Positions 52,446 to 61,774 of a stretch of 64,000 nt of DNA are shown piece after piece; the stretch's first letter is position 1; each line of letters begins with the position of its first letter. The position numbers and the translations under genes were made by a program. A model generated the notes under the pieces. That model worked only from the letters and a program-made list of their open reading frames with translations, was not told the DNA's origin and searched no databases. The DNA is from Picochlorum sp. 'celeri'. Taxonomy: Eukaryota > Chlorophyta > Trebouxiophyceae. The stretch lies in NCBI GenBank assembly GCA_010909725.1, contig JAACMV010000022.1, positions 806,001 through 870,000 of the forward strand. Direction: 5' to 3'.

Positions 52446-52880
52446 TTATTCTTCTATATCAGTCGTAGATTGCATTTTCTGCTCTTGATACCGCCCCTTC
52501 ACCGCCGTTTTGAATCCCTGTGATGCTTTGAATGAAACAGATGCGGTTTCTGGGATGAACATGGCCTCCCCTGTTGCAGGGTTCCTGCCCTGTCGAGCAC
52601 TCCGAACAGTTCTCTCGAATGACCCAAACCCAGTCACGGATACTTTATCTCCATTACTAACAGCCGCCATGATGGAATCAAACATGGAATCCACAACGAT
52701 TTTCGACGTTTCCTTTGTCAGCTGACACTTTTGAGAGACTATATTGACCAAATCCTGCTTTCCTAAATCAGCCCGAACTGATACCTGAGAATATCTTCTA
52801 ATTATTACTCGACCCATCCGTCCCATCTTTGAATGAAACAACACCCTCTGTGGGCGAATTCGAGAGACAAGACTGGTCAT
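52446..52880 (-). CDS. HU-family DNA-binding protein, organellar
   Basis: Bacterial-type histone-like protein that compacts organelle DNA. From the chosen start at 52880 it has 144 residues; a longer frame to 52991 would overlap the stop of the kelch gene, so it is rejected. The N-terminal about 35 residues (MTSLVSRIRPQRVLFHSKMG) are Arg- and Ser-rich, with a likely mitochondrial or plastid targeting function. The HU core starts VRADLGKQDLVNIVSQKC, continues GDKVSVTGFGSFERTVRSARQ and has the DNA-binding arm GRNPATGEAMFIPETASVSF with the signature RNPATG. The C-terminal tail is short and acidic. HU is typical of algal plastid nucleoids. Confidence 0.92.
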   Translation of the reverse strand: MTSLVSRIRPQRVLFHSKMGRMGRVIIRRYSQVSVRADLGKQDLVNIVSQKCQLTKETSKIVVDSMFDSIMAAVSNGDKVSVTGFGSFERTVRSARQGRNPATGEAMFIPETASVSFKASQGFKTAVKGRYQEQKMQSTTDIEE

Positions 52881-52971
52881 GGAAATTGTCTTTTCTTTTT
52901 TTGAATGCTTTTCCGTATTCTTTACACAAGACGTTTTCGCAACAACAATATATAAGAATCGATATGTATTA

Positions 52972-54939
52972 TTAAAAAGAAGCGAGAGCAAGGTTGGCTC
53001 TTGGGATATTCATTGATGAATAGCATTGGTTCCAGCTATTTGTTCGGATGGAATACCAAAACATTCGATTCGTTTCAGATCCATCATACCCTACTCTCCC
53101 CCCGGCAATGAATGTAGACTCATTGTTCAACACGCATGATGCTGCACTGCTGATTGTCTCTGGAAGAGATTCGAATTGTCTCCATTTCCCTGCACGAGGA
53201 TCATACGCTTCTACTGTACATAGCCTTGTTCGATTACCATCCAAGCCTCCAATCACAATGATGTTTCCCCTGATTGTCGTCACAGTAGCATATTTCCTTG
53301 GTACAGACATCCGTGCGCTCGATACAAACCATGCATCTCGTTCTGGTTCGTACCATTCCATGGTATCATGTGTCTGGCGAAGGCTCTGTCCTCCAATACA
53401 CCAGATTCTTCCGTATACAGCGCATGCATCCAGCGAAGCTCGATAATGATTCATTGGAGCAAGTTTCTTCCAAGTACCCGTTGAAGATTCAAAGCATTCG
53501 TTCAAATTCCCTGGATGTCTATCCTTTCCTTGAGTGGCTCGTCCACCCAACACAAACACATCATTTCCAAGAGAGACGCACGCAGAGTTTACTCTTGGAG
53601 TGTATGCAGAATCATTCTGATGTACATGCCATTGGCTTTCTTCCGGCATATACTGCAGGAGAGACGCGCCAGCAAACTTGCCTGCAATGTATATTTGGCC
53701 ATTGGCACATTTGCATGCATGCCCAAAAGAGCATTCAAGGGGCATATCTGGGCCTCGTGACCATGTTTCTGATACAACATCATAAATCTCAGTTGATCGT
53801 AATGACTGCCATGCATTGCAAATGCCGCCAGATGCAATCAATTGGGTCTCCCCCCAATATTCACGATGAATCTGGCCATTTTCATCTTCATGCATTCCAT
53901 ACACACGTTTATATGAGTATGTCATGCTAGGATCAGACGATGACACAAGAGATCCTTGAATATATTGTCGAACGTGTTCAATGAGTTCATCTTGGACGAG
54001 TGGCTCTTTTCCTTCTTCCTGCGTCTTCAGGTCTTTCAGCAATTGACATGCCATGTCAAGCTCATCAGAGTAAAACACAATTTCACTCCGATCAAGTAAG
54101 TACACAACATCATCTTTTTTATCCATGGAATCTCTTGCCCAGAGAATTGCAGCAGACAACACATCTGCTTCTCTGTACAGGCAGGATGATCCAGCCCGAA
54201 CTGACAAGGCATCCAGCATGAAATCCCTCGACAACACACACAACGACCTCGCCCCTTCCACTGATCTCAACAAACTGCCCAAATTATCCTTTAAAAACAT
54301 TTTAGCGGCAATATATACATCGACGCAGTCATATCGCTCCGCCAACAGGAGAATGTCAATGACATTCCCTACATGCATCTTGGCTCGCAGATAGTCAGAT
54401 GACACCTCCATAACAGTCTGAACTGATAAATACGACGCCGCCCCAAGAAGCTTTGGAACTTTGGTAGATGCATCCTTTTGAATAATGTTCTCCTCCAAAA
54501 ATGCACACCGCGCCGCACTCGTATCAGGCAGCCTACTGTACACAATCTTTAAAAGCATGCGCAGGGTTGCTCCATCCACATGTTCAACATGCACACAAGA
54601 CCGTGCATTCTCAATCATATTTGAACTCGCCCCTGCAAACATAGCTCTAAAATATGGACTATGCGCTGCCAACACCACCTTGTGTGCCGAGATACACGTC
54701 CCATCACTCGTAAGCAGGTCTACATCCACCAGAGACTGACTCTCAAAGAGGTCCATAAACCCCAAAGATTCATCATGCCGCTCAGACACAGTATGGCAGG
54801 GTTCTTCACATTTCATAACATTTTCTGAATACGTCATGGTATCCGTTGCAGAAGCCATAAGCTGTTCTCCCTCCAGCGGTGCCATAGATTCCCGTGGAAG
54901 AAAATCACGAGACGACACCGAACCAAACCTTTGCTCCAT
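52972..54939 (-). CDS. BTB-BACK-kelch protein
   Basis: Probable CUL3 ubiquitin-ligase adaptor. Single exon, 655 residues. BTB domain at about residues 65-175 (LVDVDLLTSDGTCISAHKVVLAAHSPYFRAMF split across the domain; the AHKVVLAAHSPYFRAM core is typical), BACK domain at about 185-290 (VIDILLLAERYDCVDVYIAA), and kelch repeats at about 350-650. At least five repeats are visible by their Gly-Gly and Trp/Tyr pattern (IASGGICNAWQSLRSTEIYD, VFVLGGRATQGKDR, IWCIGGQSLRQTHDTMEWYE, IIVIGGLDGNRTRLCTVEAYD, TFIAGGRVGYDGSETNRMFWY). The stop lies 91 bp from the HU start on the same strand. Confidence 0.92.
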   Translation of the reverse strand: MEQRFGSVSSRDFLPRESMAPLEGEQLMASATDTMTYSENVMKCEEPCHTVSERHDESLGFMDLFESQSLVDVDLLTSDGTCISAHKVVLAAHSPYFRAMFAGASSNMIENARSCVHVEHVDGATLRMLLKIVYSRLPDTSAARCAFLEENIIQKDASTKVPKLLGAASYLSVQTVMEVSSDYLRAKMHVGNVIDILLLAERYDCVDVYIAAKMFLKDNLGSLLRSVEGARSLCVLSRDFMLDALSVRAGSSCLYREADVLSAAILWARDSMDKKDDVVYLLDRSEIVFYSDELDMACQLLKDLKTQEEGKEPLVQDELIEHVRQYIQGSLVSSSDPSMTYSYKRVYGMHEDENGQIHREYWGETQLIASGGICNAWQSLRSTEIYDVVSETWSRGPDMPLECSFGHACKCANGQIYIAGKFAGASLLQYMPEESQWHVHQNDSAYTPRVNSACVSLGNDVFVLGGRATQGKDRHPGNLNECFESSTGTWKKLAPMNHYRASLDACAVYGRIWCIGGQSLRQTHDTMEWYEPERDAWFVSSARMSVPRKYATVTTIRGNIIVIGGLDGNRTRLCTVEAYDPRAGKWRQFESLPETISSAASCVLNNESTFIAGGRVGYDGSETNRMFWYSIRTNSWNQCYSSMNIPRANLALASF

Positions 54940-55547
54940 CCCTACACTGCTGCTATGGAATTTGTTTATACATCTCTATCTTAAAAATAACAGAGTTTGT
55001 TGAAAAGGAGATGGATGGATGGAGGAGTCCAACCCATTTCAAATTCTCCAACACAGATCAACGCATTCAACAATGCCCGCCCGAGTAGCACCAAGGCGCC
55101 CTCCATCCATCTCTCTCTAGAGAGGTGGATCTCCCATGCAGTCCAGGTATCTATGTCTTTCTATACAACGTCAAGGATCTTCTTTATTGGTTGTTTGCAA
55201 TGCTGATGACTGCATCAGCCTCGCTCTTCTTCTTCTTCTTCTTCTTCTTTCTCGTCTTCTCTGGGGAGGCTTTTGATGGGTCAACCATAATAATAATATC
55301 CTCGGAGTTTCCAAGAATGCCGCTCCGAGAATATGATTCCGAGAATACCACTGATATCTTCTTCTTTGATGTCATTGTCTAGGGTATGGCCTCATACATG
55401 CTTTCAAAACTCTTGGAATCTTGTACATTGTGAGTACAGGGTACCCACACGGTCTCAGCATGTGGGTTCATGCACAGAGAAGAGAAACACGTTTACAGCT
55501 TGGAAGAAACCGTACTTTGTTAGGCTGGGTCGCCATCATATACAACA
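54940..55547. other. Divergent promoter region with TTC repeat
   Basis: Spacer of 608 bp between the kelch start (54939, minus) and the metallophosphatase start (55548, plus). Apart from the microsatellite annotated separately, it holds a duplicated palindrome-like motif around 55105-55125 (tctctctctagagaggtgga). No RNA gene recognised. Confidence 0.4.
55225..55250 (+). repeat. (CTT)n microsatellite
   Basis: A run of about eight perfect ctt/ttc units in the divergent spacer upstream of the metallophosphatase gene. Its reverse reads as a Lys-rich frame on the minus strand, which is a chance ORF. Length is likely to vary among strains. Confidence 0.9.
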
Positions 55548-56816
55548 ATGCGTGTGCTTTTGTTCTTGTTGTGCATGCTATGTGTAGCAAGGTGTCATAC
55601 GATGCATTTCCGGGATGATGGGTCTTTCACGCTTGTGGTGTTTTCTGACTTGCATTATGGGGAAGGTGCTGACCTGGATGCAAAGAATGATGCATTGCAA
55701 AAGGCTGTATTGGATTCGGAACGGCCTGATTTGATTATATATTTGGGGGATCTTGTCAGTGGATGGCGCGGAGGATCGGATGGGTGGATGGAGGGGATGA
55801 TGGAGAGGATTCTTGCATACCCAAATTCCCAAGGATACTCGCATGCCATGTTGTTGGGGAATCATGATGATGAAGCGGATTTATCAAGGCGAGAAATTTT
55901 GAATATGGATGTATTGCTGAGTGGAGATTTGTCGTTTACTCGGAGCGGGCCCTTTGATATTACGGGAGCAAGCAATTACCACGTGGATGTGCTTTCCAGT
56001 ACAGGAGATGGCTCCGTGGTGAGCAGACTATGGTTCTTTGACAGCATGAATAGGGGGTGTGAGGGGAATGGCGCGTCATGGGGATGCGTCGGAAAGGATA
56101 CTGTAGAATGGATGGATAGAACATCGCGTGAGTTGGATCCAGTGGATCAGTCTGTTGCATTTCTCCACATCCCACTGCCAGAGCACCGGTTGGCCTGGGG
56201 TGATCGTCGAACTGTTGGAGTACGGCAAGAAGACTCTGCGTGCCCAGTTGTCAACACAGGACTCGCGAAACAGCTTTTGAAATCCAATATATCAATGGTT
56301 GTGAGCGGACATGACCACCAAAACGACTTTTTGGGTAATATATACCTCAGTGCTGAAGCCATACAGACCCAAATTAATAATAGCAGCTCTACGGGTGATT
56401 TCCAACCAGGTGCAGGATCTCCCGGGTATGGAGATGTACCGATGATGATGGCATATTCACGTAAAAGTGGATATGGATCATATGGGCCGGGAGATATCAC
56501 TCGAGGAGCTCGTGTCATACGATTATGGGATGAGAATGCCCCAGCGTCGATACAGAAGGAGAGCAGAATGGCGTCTGGCATCTACCCCTTCTTGTCATGG
56601 GGATATCCTCCCCAGTACCTTCACAATGGCCCTATTCGGTTAATGGAGACGTGGATAACGAATGCTGTCGGAAACAGAGAAGTGCAAACAAGGCCATATC
56701 AAAAGTACCAGGTTCAACCCGAGTGCTACAATGCAGCACCTGGAAAGGAAGTATGGATTGGTCTGAGCATCCTTGTGTACTGTCTATGCATGCATACTGA
56801 GACATTTAGGTTTTGA
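55548..56816 (+). CDS. Secreted calcineurin-like metallophosphoesterase (PAP29-like)
   Basis: Single-exon 422-residue phosphoesterase with an N-terminal signal peptide (MRVLLFLLCMLCVARC, hydrophobic then Cys). The dimetal-binding motifs are FSDLHYGEG (D-x-H), LIIYLGDLVSG (GD), AMLLGNHDDE (GNH), FLHIPLPEH and MVVSGHDHQNDF (GHxH). The family is similar to plant purple acid phosphatase 27/29-like proteins without an extra N-terminal domain. The C-terminal half has a Ser/Tyr-rich Gly region (YSRKSGYGSYGPGD), and two Cys pairs suggest an extracytosolic location. Substrate may be a phosphoester or nucleotide; not assigned. Next, 37 bp beyond the stop, starts PUS1 on the same strand. Confidence 0.88.
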   Translation: MRVLLFLLCMLCVARCHTMHFRDDGSFTLVVFSDLHYGEGADLDAKNDALQKAVLDSERPDLIIYLGDLVSGWRGGSDGWMEGMMERILAYPNSQGYSHAMLLGNHDDEADLSRREILNMDVLLSGDLSFTRSGPFDITGASNYHVDVLSSTGDGSVVSRLWFFDSMNRGCEGNGASWGCVGKDTVEWMDRTSRELDPVDQSVAFLHIPLPEHRLAWGDRRTVGVRQEDSACPVVNTGLAKQLLKSNISMVVSGHDHQNDFLGNIYLSAEAIQTQINNSSSTGDFQPGAGSPGYGDVPMMMAYSRKSGYGSYGPGDITRGARVIRLWDENAPASIQKESRMASGIYPFLSWGYPPQYLHNGPIRLMETWITNAVGNREVQTRPYQKYQVQPECYNAAPGKEVWIGLSILVYCLCMHTETFRF

Positions 56817-56853
56817 ATATTTTTACATTTAATACAGATTCTGAATCGATCCG

Positions 56854-58176
56854 ATGGTGTCTCAGGAAGTTGAAGAAAACATGCCACATGGCATGCCCGA
56901 GACTAATGTCGATGGATCGACACAACCAGAGGAAAAAGCTCACCAGGGCTCTGAGGATGACAAAAATAAGGATGAGAAAAATCTGAAAAAGAAGAGAAAG
57001 GTGGCCCTATTTTTATCATATGTGGGTCATGGGTATCAAGGAATGCAGCGTAATCCTGGTTGTAAGACGATTGAGGATGATTTGTTCGAAGCATTGCATA
57101 AATCTGGAGCAATATCAGATGCCAACGCGGACGATTCAGGGTTTCAGAAGATACATTGGGCTAGAGCGGCAAGGACTGATAAGGGAGTGTCAGCCATGTG
57201 TCAGGTGGTTTCTTTGATGATGATCCCGTATCCTGATGATCTTATTGAGAGAATAAACAGCAACCTGCCTGATGTGATACATGTATTAGGGTATCAGAGG
57301 GTGGTGAGGGGTTTTGATGCGAGGAAAACATGTGATCAACGGCGCTATGAGTATATTTTCCCTGCATGGGTGTTTGATCCATCTGTGCAATCTGTGAGTC
57401 AAGGTGGCGAGCCATCTGTAGCTGATGAGAAGGATGAATCTCTCACAAATAGTAAACGACGTCGTGTTTTGACGGAGAGGGATCCTAATTTTGTGTTTGA
57501 TGAGGCGAGTGCTGCAAAGATGACATCCATTTTACAGCAATTTGAAGGGACGCATAATTTTCACAACTATACGGTGAAAATGGATCCTAATTCACCGCAA
57601 GCAAAACGATTCATGCTGAAGTTTGAATGCAACGGTACATTTGAGATTGATGGTGAGCCGTGGGTGAGAATGACTGTGTTGGGTCAGTCGTTTATCCTGC
57701 ATCAGATTAGGAAAATGGTCGGGATGGCGATCGCAGAATATAAAGGAATAGCTCCAGAGGGAAGTTTGAAATATGCATTGAAAGCGAGGCAGCGTATTGT
57801 TGTTCCAATGGCCCCAGACCTTGGTTTGTTTTTGGATGAGTGCATATTCAAAGCATACAATGACAGGTGGAAAGATCTGCATGGGCCGCTCTCATTCGAT
57901 GTATATCGGGATGAAGTTGAAAAGTTTAAAATGGCAAAGTTGTACCCTAGTCTAGCACGCCGTGATAGAGAAGAGAACGTGAATGCATCGTGGTTGCAAG
58001 GAATACACGAGGATGCATTTAAATTTAGCACATGGAAATCTGGCAAACCCACGGGCGCATTAGTTGGATCGAAAAAGAGAAAGAGTGAACAAACGCAATC
58101 TGAGAAGGGTTTGAATAAAAAGATGCAAGCTCCTCCCAGTCTTATGGCGCATTTGTCTGCAGAATATTCTGATTGA
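56854..58176 (+). CDS. PUS1: tRNA pseudouridine synthase, PUS1-type
   Basis: Eukaryotic TruA-family synthase that makes pseudouridine in tRNA and other RNAs. Single exon, 440 residues. An acidic Lys-rich N-terminus (GSEDDKNKDEKNLKKKRK) leads into YVGHGYQGMQRNPGCKTIED. The catalytic Asp is in the hallmark RAARTDKGVSAMCQVV (residues about 105-125). Other family segments are CDQRRYEYIFPAW, THNFHNYTVKM, LGQSFILHQIRKMVGM and IVVPMAPDLGLFLDECIF. The C-terminal 70 residues are disordered and basic, with an NLS-like KKRKSE. A nuclear localisation is likely. Confidence 0.92.
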   Translation: MVSQEVEENMPHGMPETNVDGSTQPEEKAHQGSEDDKNKDEKNLKKKRKVALFLSYVGHGYQGMQRNPGCKTIEDDLFEALHKSGAISDANADDSGFQKIHWARAARTDKGVSAMCQVVSLMMIPYPDDLIERINSNLPDVIHVLGYQRVVRGFDARKTCDQRRYEYIFPAWVFDPSVQSVSQGGEPSVADEKDESLTNSKRRRVLTERDPNFVFDEASAAKMTSILQQFEGTHNFHNYTVKMDPNSPQAKRFMLKFECNGTFEIDGEPWVRMTVLGQSFILHQIRKMVGMAIAEYKGIAPEGSLKYALKARQRIVVPMAPDLGLFLDECIFKAYNDRWKDLHGPLSFDVYRDEVEKFKMAKLYPSLARRDREENVNASWLQGIHEDAFKFSTWKSGKPTGALVGSKKRKSEQTQSEKGLNKKMQAPPSLMAHLSAEYSD

Positions 58177-58269
58177 ATGCTTGAATCTTCTTCTTCTTTT
58201 TGTTGTTCTTGTTGACAAATCTATTCATGTATCACATCCTCGTGTACATTGTTCCGATGTCTTTCTTTT

Positions 58270-59490
58270 CTAACATTCTATAGAATACCACAAGCGGTGC
58301 AATAGTATCGACTCTGCTGTTCTAGAGTCATCTAGAGATGGAATGTGACAAAAACGTATTGCATCAGTCGCGTGTGCATGTTCACTCAAATCCTCTATGC
58401 AAAGATGGGGTTCCGCTTTGACAGCATTCAAGAACTTTTCTAGGGTTGTGTCTGATCGCCGCCTAGTGGACAAGTACACATATGATGGATTTGTACTCTC
58501 ATCACCATGGCGAAGCTGATGCATGTACTCCAATATTTCAGCAATCAACGGAACAATGGTGGGTATTATTTCTGGATCGTACAAAACATCTGCCCCAAGC
58601 ACACACAATGGTGCACTCGTGTTCGTATGATTGTTCAATGCTTCCTGCACCATGTCATCTTGTACCAACGAATGCCAACCATGTTCCCATTGAAAACACT
58701 TCATCATAACAGGACGACACGTATGCTCCTGCTGCTCATATCCATGACAGGACCCAATTTTGATACCATTCCTCCTCATATTGGATGCACAGTTTTGCAA
58801 TGTCTCTTCATTCCCATCTGTTGCCAGGACTGGACTAATCCCACACAGCCTTGACAATACGATCGTTACCATCCCACACCCACATCCAATCTCCATACAC
58901 ACCCTATTTTGAAAGATTTCTGGATGACTCATAACATATTCCGCCATAAAATACCCAGCATCCCATTCAAAACAGCCCGTGCTCCCTTCAAACATGTTCA
59001 CATGTGACCAGATTTCAATATCATCACAACATTCTTTCCCACAATCATTCATTCCTGTATATGTATATCGTTTTCGCAACCAACTACTGCATTCCATTCC
59101 GCCCATATCCTCTCTCCTTTGCTCCATGTTCAGATCAACCAATGCATTCCCAACAACATCAGCAACCACAGCAGAGCCATCCCGTTCAATCTCCTTCATC
59201 AGCGCATGAAGCAACCTCTTCCAGTAGACTATATCACCTTGACCCAACGTCTCCGCACTCCATTCTTCATCCCTCAGACACGTCGTAATGAACCATTCCT
59301 GGACGTCCTCAGTCAACCCCAACTGGGTCACCAGGTCCCGAACCACAAGGGTCGTAGGCTGTTTCGATCGACACAGACACTGAATTTTCCACTTAATATC
59401 ATCAATAGTGTGGTCATTCGTAGCTTTCGGGGGCGCTGGGATACCAGTGGAATCGTCAAAACTCCCAGAATTGTTCTCACTGGTCGTCAT
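58270..59490 (-). CDS. eEF2-lysine methyltransferase-like (FAM86/EEF2KMT)
   Basis: Class I SAM-dependent protein methyltransferase. The start at 59490 gives 406 residues (MTTSENNSGSFDD); the frame is open to 59781 but the extra sequence is unlike coding. Residues about 25-105 match the FAM86 N-terminal helical region (DLVTQLGLTEDVQEWFITTC). The SAM motif I is VCMEIGCGCGMVTIVL and the motif post I is VLATDGNEETLQNC. A CFEWDAGYFMAEYV segment precedes them, as in EEF2KMT, and APLCVLGADVLYDPEIIPTI corresponds to motif IV. The family methylates a lysine of elongation factor 2; the same specificity here is inference. Other lysine methyltransferases of the METTL21 type lack the FAM86 N-terminus. Confidence 0.8.
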   Translation of the reverse strand: MTTSENNSGSFDDSTGIPAPPKATNDHTIDDIKWKIQCLCRSKQPTTLVVRDLVTQLGLTEDVQEWFITTCLRDEEWSAETLGQGDIVYWKRLLHALMKEIERDGSAVVADVVGNALVDLNMEQRREDMGGMECSSWLRKRYTYTGMNDCGKECCDDIEIWSHVNMFEGSTGCFEWDAGYFMAEYVMSHPEIFQNRVCMEIGCGCGMVTIVLSRLCGISPVLATDGNEETLQNCASNMRRNGIKIGSCHGYEQQEHTCRPVMMKCFQWEHGWHSLVQDDMVQEALNNHTNTSAPLCVLGADVLYDPEIIPTIVPLIAEILEYMHQLRHGDESTNPSYVYLSTRRRSDTTLEKFLNAVKAEPHLCIEDLSEHAHATDAIRFCHIPSLDDSRTAESILLHRLWYSIEC

Positions 59491-59788
59491 GATCAAAGAA
59501 ACGACAAAACCCGAACTAACAGCATTCTGGAGGAGTAAAATTTTGAAATGAACACCATATCGCTGTGTCGTAGGCCAAGCAGAAGGAATTCGATGAGTAT
59601 GAGAATCGATGCACGCATAATACCCTACACATCGATCATTAGGGTTTTTATATCTAATTAGGGTTACAGAAGACCTCAAGCGCTCGCATGTAGAAGAAAA
59701 CTGCATCAAACCACTAATTCTCCACAGATCTACTAGATCTACCATATAAAATACATAATTGATCAAGTATATATGGTACATTGTTCAT

Positions 59789-61714
59789 ATGGCGTGCCAC
59801 GGAGTGAGGTGTGAGTGTCGACTCAAAACGGAAGCGTTCACGTCGACGTCTCTGAGAACCTCAAGACCGATGCAACATCGATTGTTGTCACATAGAGATG
59901 CATTAAACAGTAGATTAGATACATCTACAAATGTATTATCAGCAATGCGAGGTTCTTTGAACTCTCGTTCGGGAATGCTCTCCCACGGCCACGGAATTAC
60001 CCGTCAGGGAGTATCTCGAGCTGTCGATTGCGGTGCATTTGGGAAGAAGAAGAGTGAAGGATCTTTGGATGACCGCATTGCATCTGGAGAATTCGATGAC
60101 TCTGGTTCTACAAAGGAAAAGATGACAAGACCTCTTCGAAAGGCCTTGGCCAAGGATCCGCTGGGAGTAGGGCGTGCATTGTCCTTCTGGTTAGCCAAAT
60201 TAGGAATCCAGTGGAGGAGGATTGCTGCTGAAAGGATGCCTACTGCAACTGGCGATATTCGAGAGATTGTGGGCCAGCCTGTATTCATACCATTGTATTC
60301 ATTGTTCAGGATTTACGGCAAGGTGTTTCGATTGAGTTTCGGGCCAAAGTCTTTCGTTATTGTATCAGATTCTGAAGTTGCAAAGTATGTGCTGCTGACG
60401 AATGCAAATAATTATTCAAAGGGATTGTTGTCTGAGATTTTAGACTTTGTCATGGGGACTGGACTGATTCCTGCCGATGGGGAGATTTGGAAGGTTCGCA
60501 GGAGAGCTATATTGCCTGCGTTGCATAAAAAGTACATTGATGCGATGATTACAATGTTTGGTGAGAGTGCTCTGCACGGGTCCGAGGTGATGAAGAAGTA
60601 TGCAGAGAAGGGGGAGGCTGTGGAGATGGAAAATTTCTTTTCCCGCTTAGCGTTGGATATAATCGGAAAGGCAGTGTTTAATTACGAGTTTGATTCGTTG
60701 ACAAATGATGATCCTGTGATTAAAGCAGTGTACACAGTTTTGAGAGAGGCAGAATACAGGTCTACATATCCCATCCCATATTGGAATGTTCCTCCTTTGA
60801 AAGCAATTGTGCCACGGCAGAGGGAGTGTGATGAGGCGTTGAATATTGTGACGAATACATTGAATGATTTGATTGCAAAGTGCAAAAAGATGGTGGAGGA
60901 GAATGATGAGGAATTTGTTGAAGAGTTTCTGAGCAAAGCTGATCCATCTATTTTGCACTTTTTAATTGCATCTGGAGATCAGATAACATCAAAGCAGTTG
61001 AGGGATGATCTGATGACTTTACTTATTGCGGGGCACGAGACGACTGCTGCAGTGCTCACCTGGACAATGCATTGCATTGTGGGTGATCCTGATGTGACTA
61101 GAAGGCTTCAAGAGGAAGCGGATGAGGTGTTGGGCGATAGGCTTCCAACGTTGGAGGATTTGAAGAATTTGAAGTTCACTACGCGAGTGATCAATGAAGC
61201 AATGAGACTCTATCCTCAGCCACCTGTACTGATCAGGCGTGCCCTTGATGACGATGTACTTGGTGGATACAAGGTTGAGAAGGGAAGCGACTTGTTTATT
61301 TCAGTTTGGAATCTGCATAGAAACCCAGCATACTGGACAAATCCAGATAAATTTGACCCTGATAGATTCCCAATTGATGGGCCAATGCCGAATGAAGTGA
61401 CTGAAGACTATCGATATCTTCCTTTCGGTGGAGGTAAGAGAAAATGCATTGGAGACCAGTTTGCTCTGTTTGAATCTGTTGCATCCTTGGCAGTATTGAT
61501 GAGAAGATTTGATTTCTCCCGACCAGAGGATGCTCCAGAGGTAGGAATGACCACTGGTGCGACCATTCATACAACGAATGGTTTATATTTAAAACCAACG
61601 CCACGAACTATTGGGGCGTCGTCAGAGGATGTGTCTTCACCTCCCAATTCTGTTCCAATGGCCATGGCATTCACAGAGGAGAATGAATCATCACGTAGGG
61701 TTGACAGGCTGTAA
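59789..61714 (+). CDS. CYP97A: CYP97A-type carotene beta-ring hydroxylase P450
   Basis: Plastid cytochrome P450 that hydroxylates beta rings in lutein synthesis (LUT5 type). Single exon; from the second Met at 59789 it has 641 residues. The first about 100 residues are Ser/Arg-rich, a transit peptide. CYP97 hallmarks: FIPLYSLFRIYGKVFRLSFGPKS, SEILDFVMGTGLIPADGEIW, AGHETTAAVLTWTMHC (I-helix, oxygen activation), MRLYPQPPVLIRRA (ExxR region) and the haem-binding loop YLPFGGGKRKCIGDQFALFE with the proximal Cys. The CYP97A-type traits include EILDFVMG and VWNLHRNPAYW. The C-terminus is disordered. It is divergent from EEF2KMT, with 298 bp between starts. Confidence 0.95.
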   Translation: MACHGVRCECRLKTEAFTSTSLRTSRPMQHRLLSHRDALNSRLDTSTNVLSAMRGSLNSRSGMLSHGHGITRQGVSRAVDCGAFGKKKSEGSLDDRIASGEFDDSGSTKEKMTRPLRKALAKDPLGVGRALSFWLAKLGIQWRRIAAERMPTATGDIREIVGQPVFIPLYSLFRIYGKVFRLSFGPKSFVIVSDSEVAKYVLLTNANNYSKGLLSEILDFVMGTGLIPADGEIWKVRRRAILPALHKKYIDAMITMFGESALHGSEVMKKYAEKGEAVEMENFFSRLALDIIGKAVFNYEFDSLTNDDPVIKAVYTVLREAEYRSTYPIPYWNVPPLKAIVPRQRECDEALNIVTNTLNDLIAKCKKMVEENDEEFVEEFLSKADPSILHFLIASGDQITSKQLRDDLMTLLIAGHETTAAVLTWTMHCIVGDPDVTRRLQEEADEVLGDRLPTLEDLKNLKFTTRVINEAMRLYPQPPVLIRRALDDDVLGGYKVEKGSDLFISVWNLHRNPAYWTNPDKFDPDRFPIDGPMPNEVTEDYRYLPFGGGKRKCIGDQFALFESVASLAVLMRRFDFSRPEDAPEVGMTTGATIHTTNGLYLKPTPRTIGASSEDVSSPPNSVPMAMAFTEENESSRRVDRL

Positions 61715-61774
61715 ATGTCTTGCATGTTGTGATTTCATACAATTTTCATAGTAATATCATATCGTATATAGATA

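Noticed and set aside
52881..52991. Longer N-terminus for HU
   Set aside because: It would overlap the stop of the same-strand kelch gene and lacks leader character before MTSLVSRIRP.
55184..55375. Lys-rich minus-strand ORF
   Set aside because: Produced by the CTT microsatellite read in reverse.
59491..59781. Longer N-terminus for the FAM86-like methyltransferase
   Set aside because: The extra 97 residues are composition-poor and extend into the promoter shared with CYP97A; MTTSEN is a better start.
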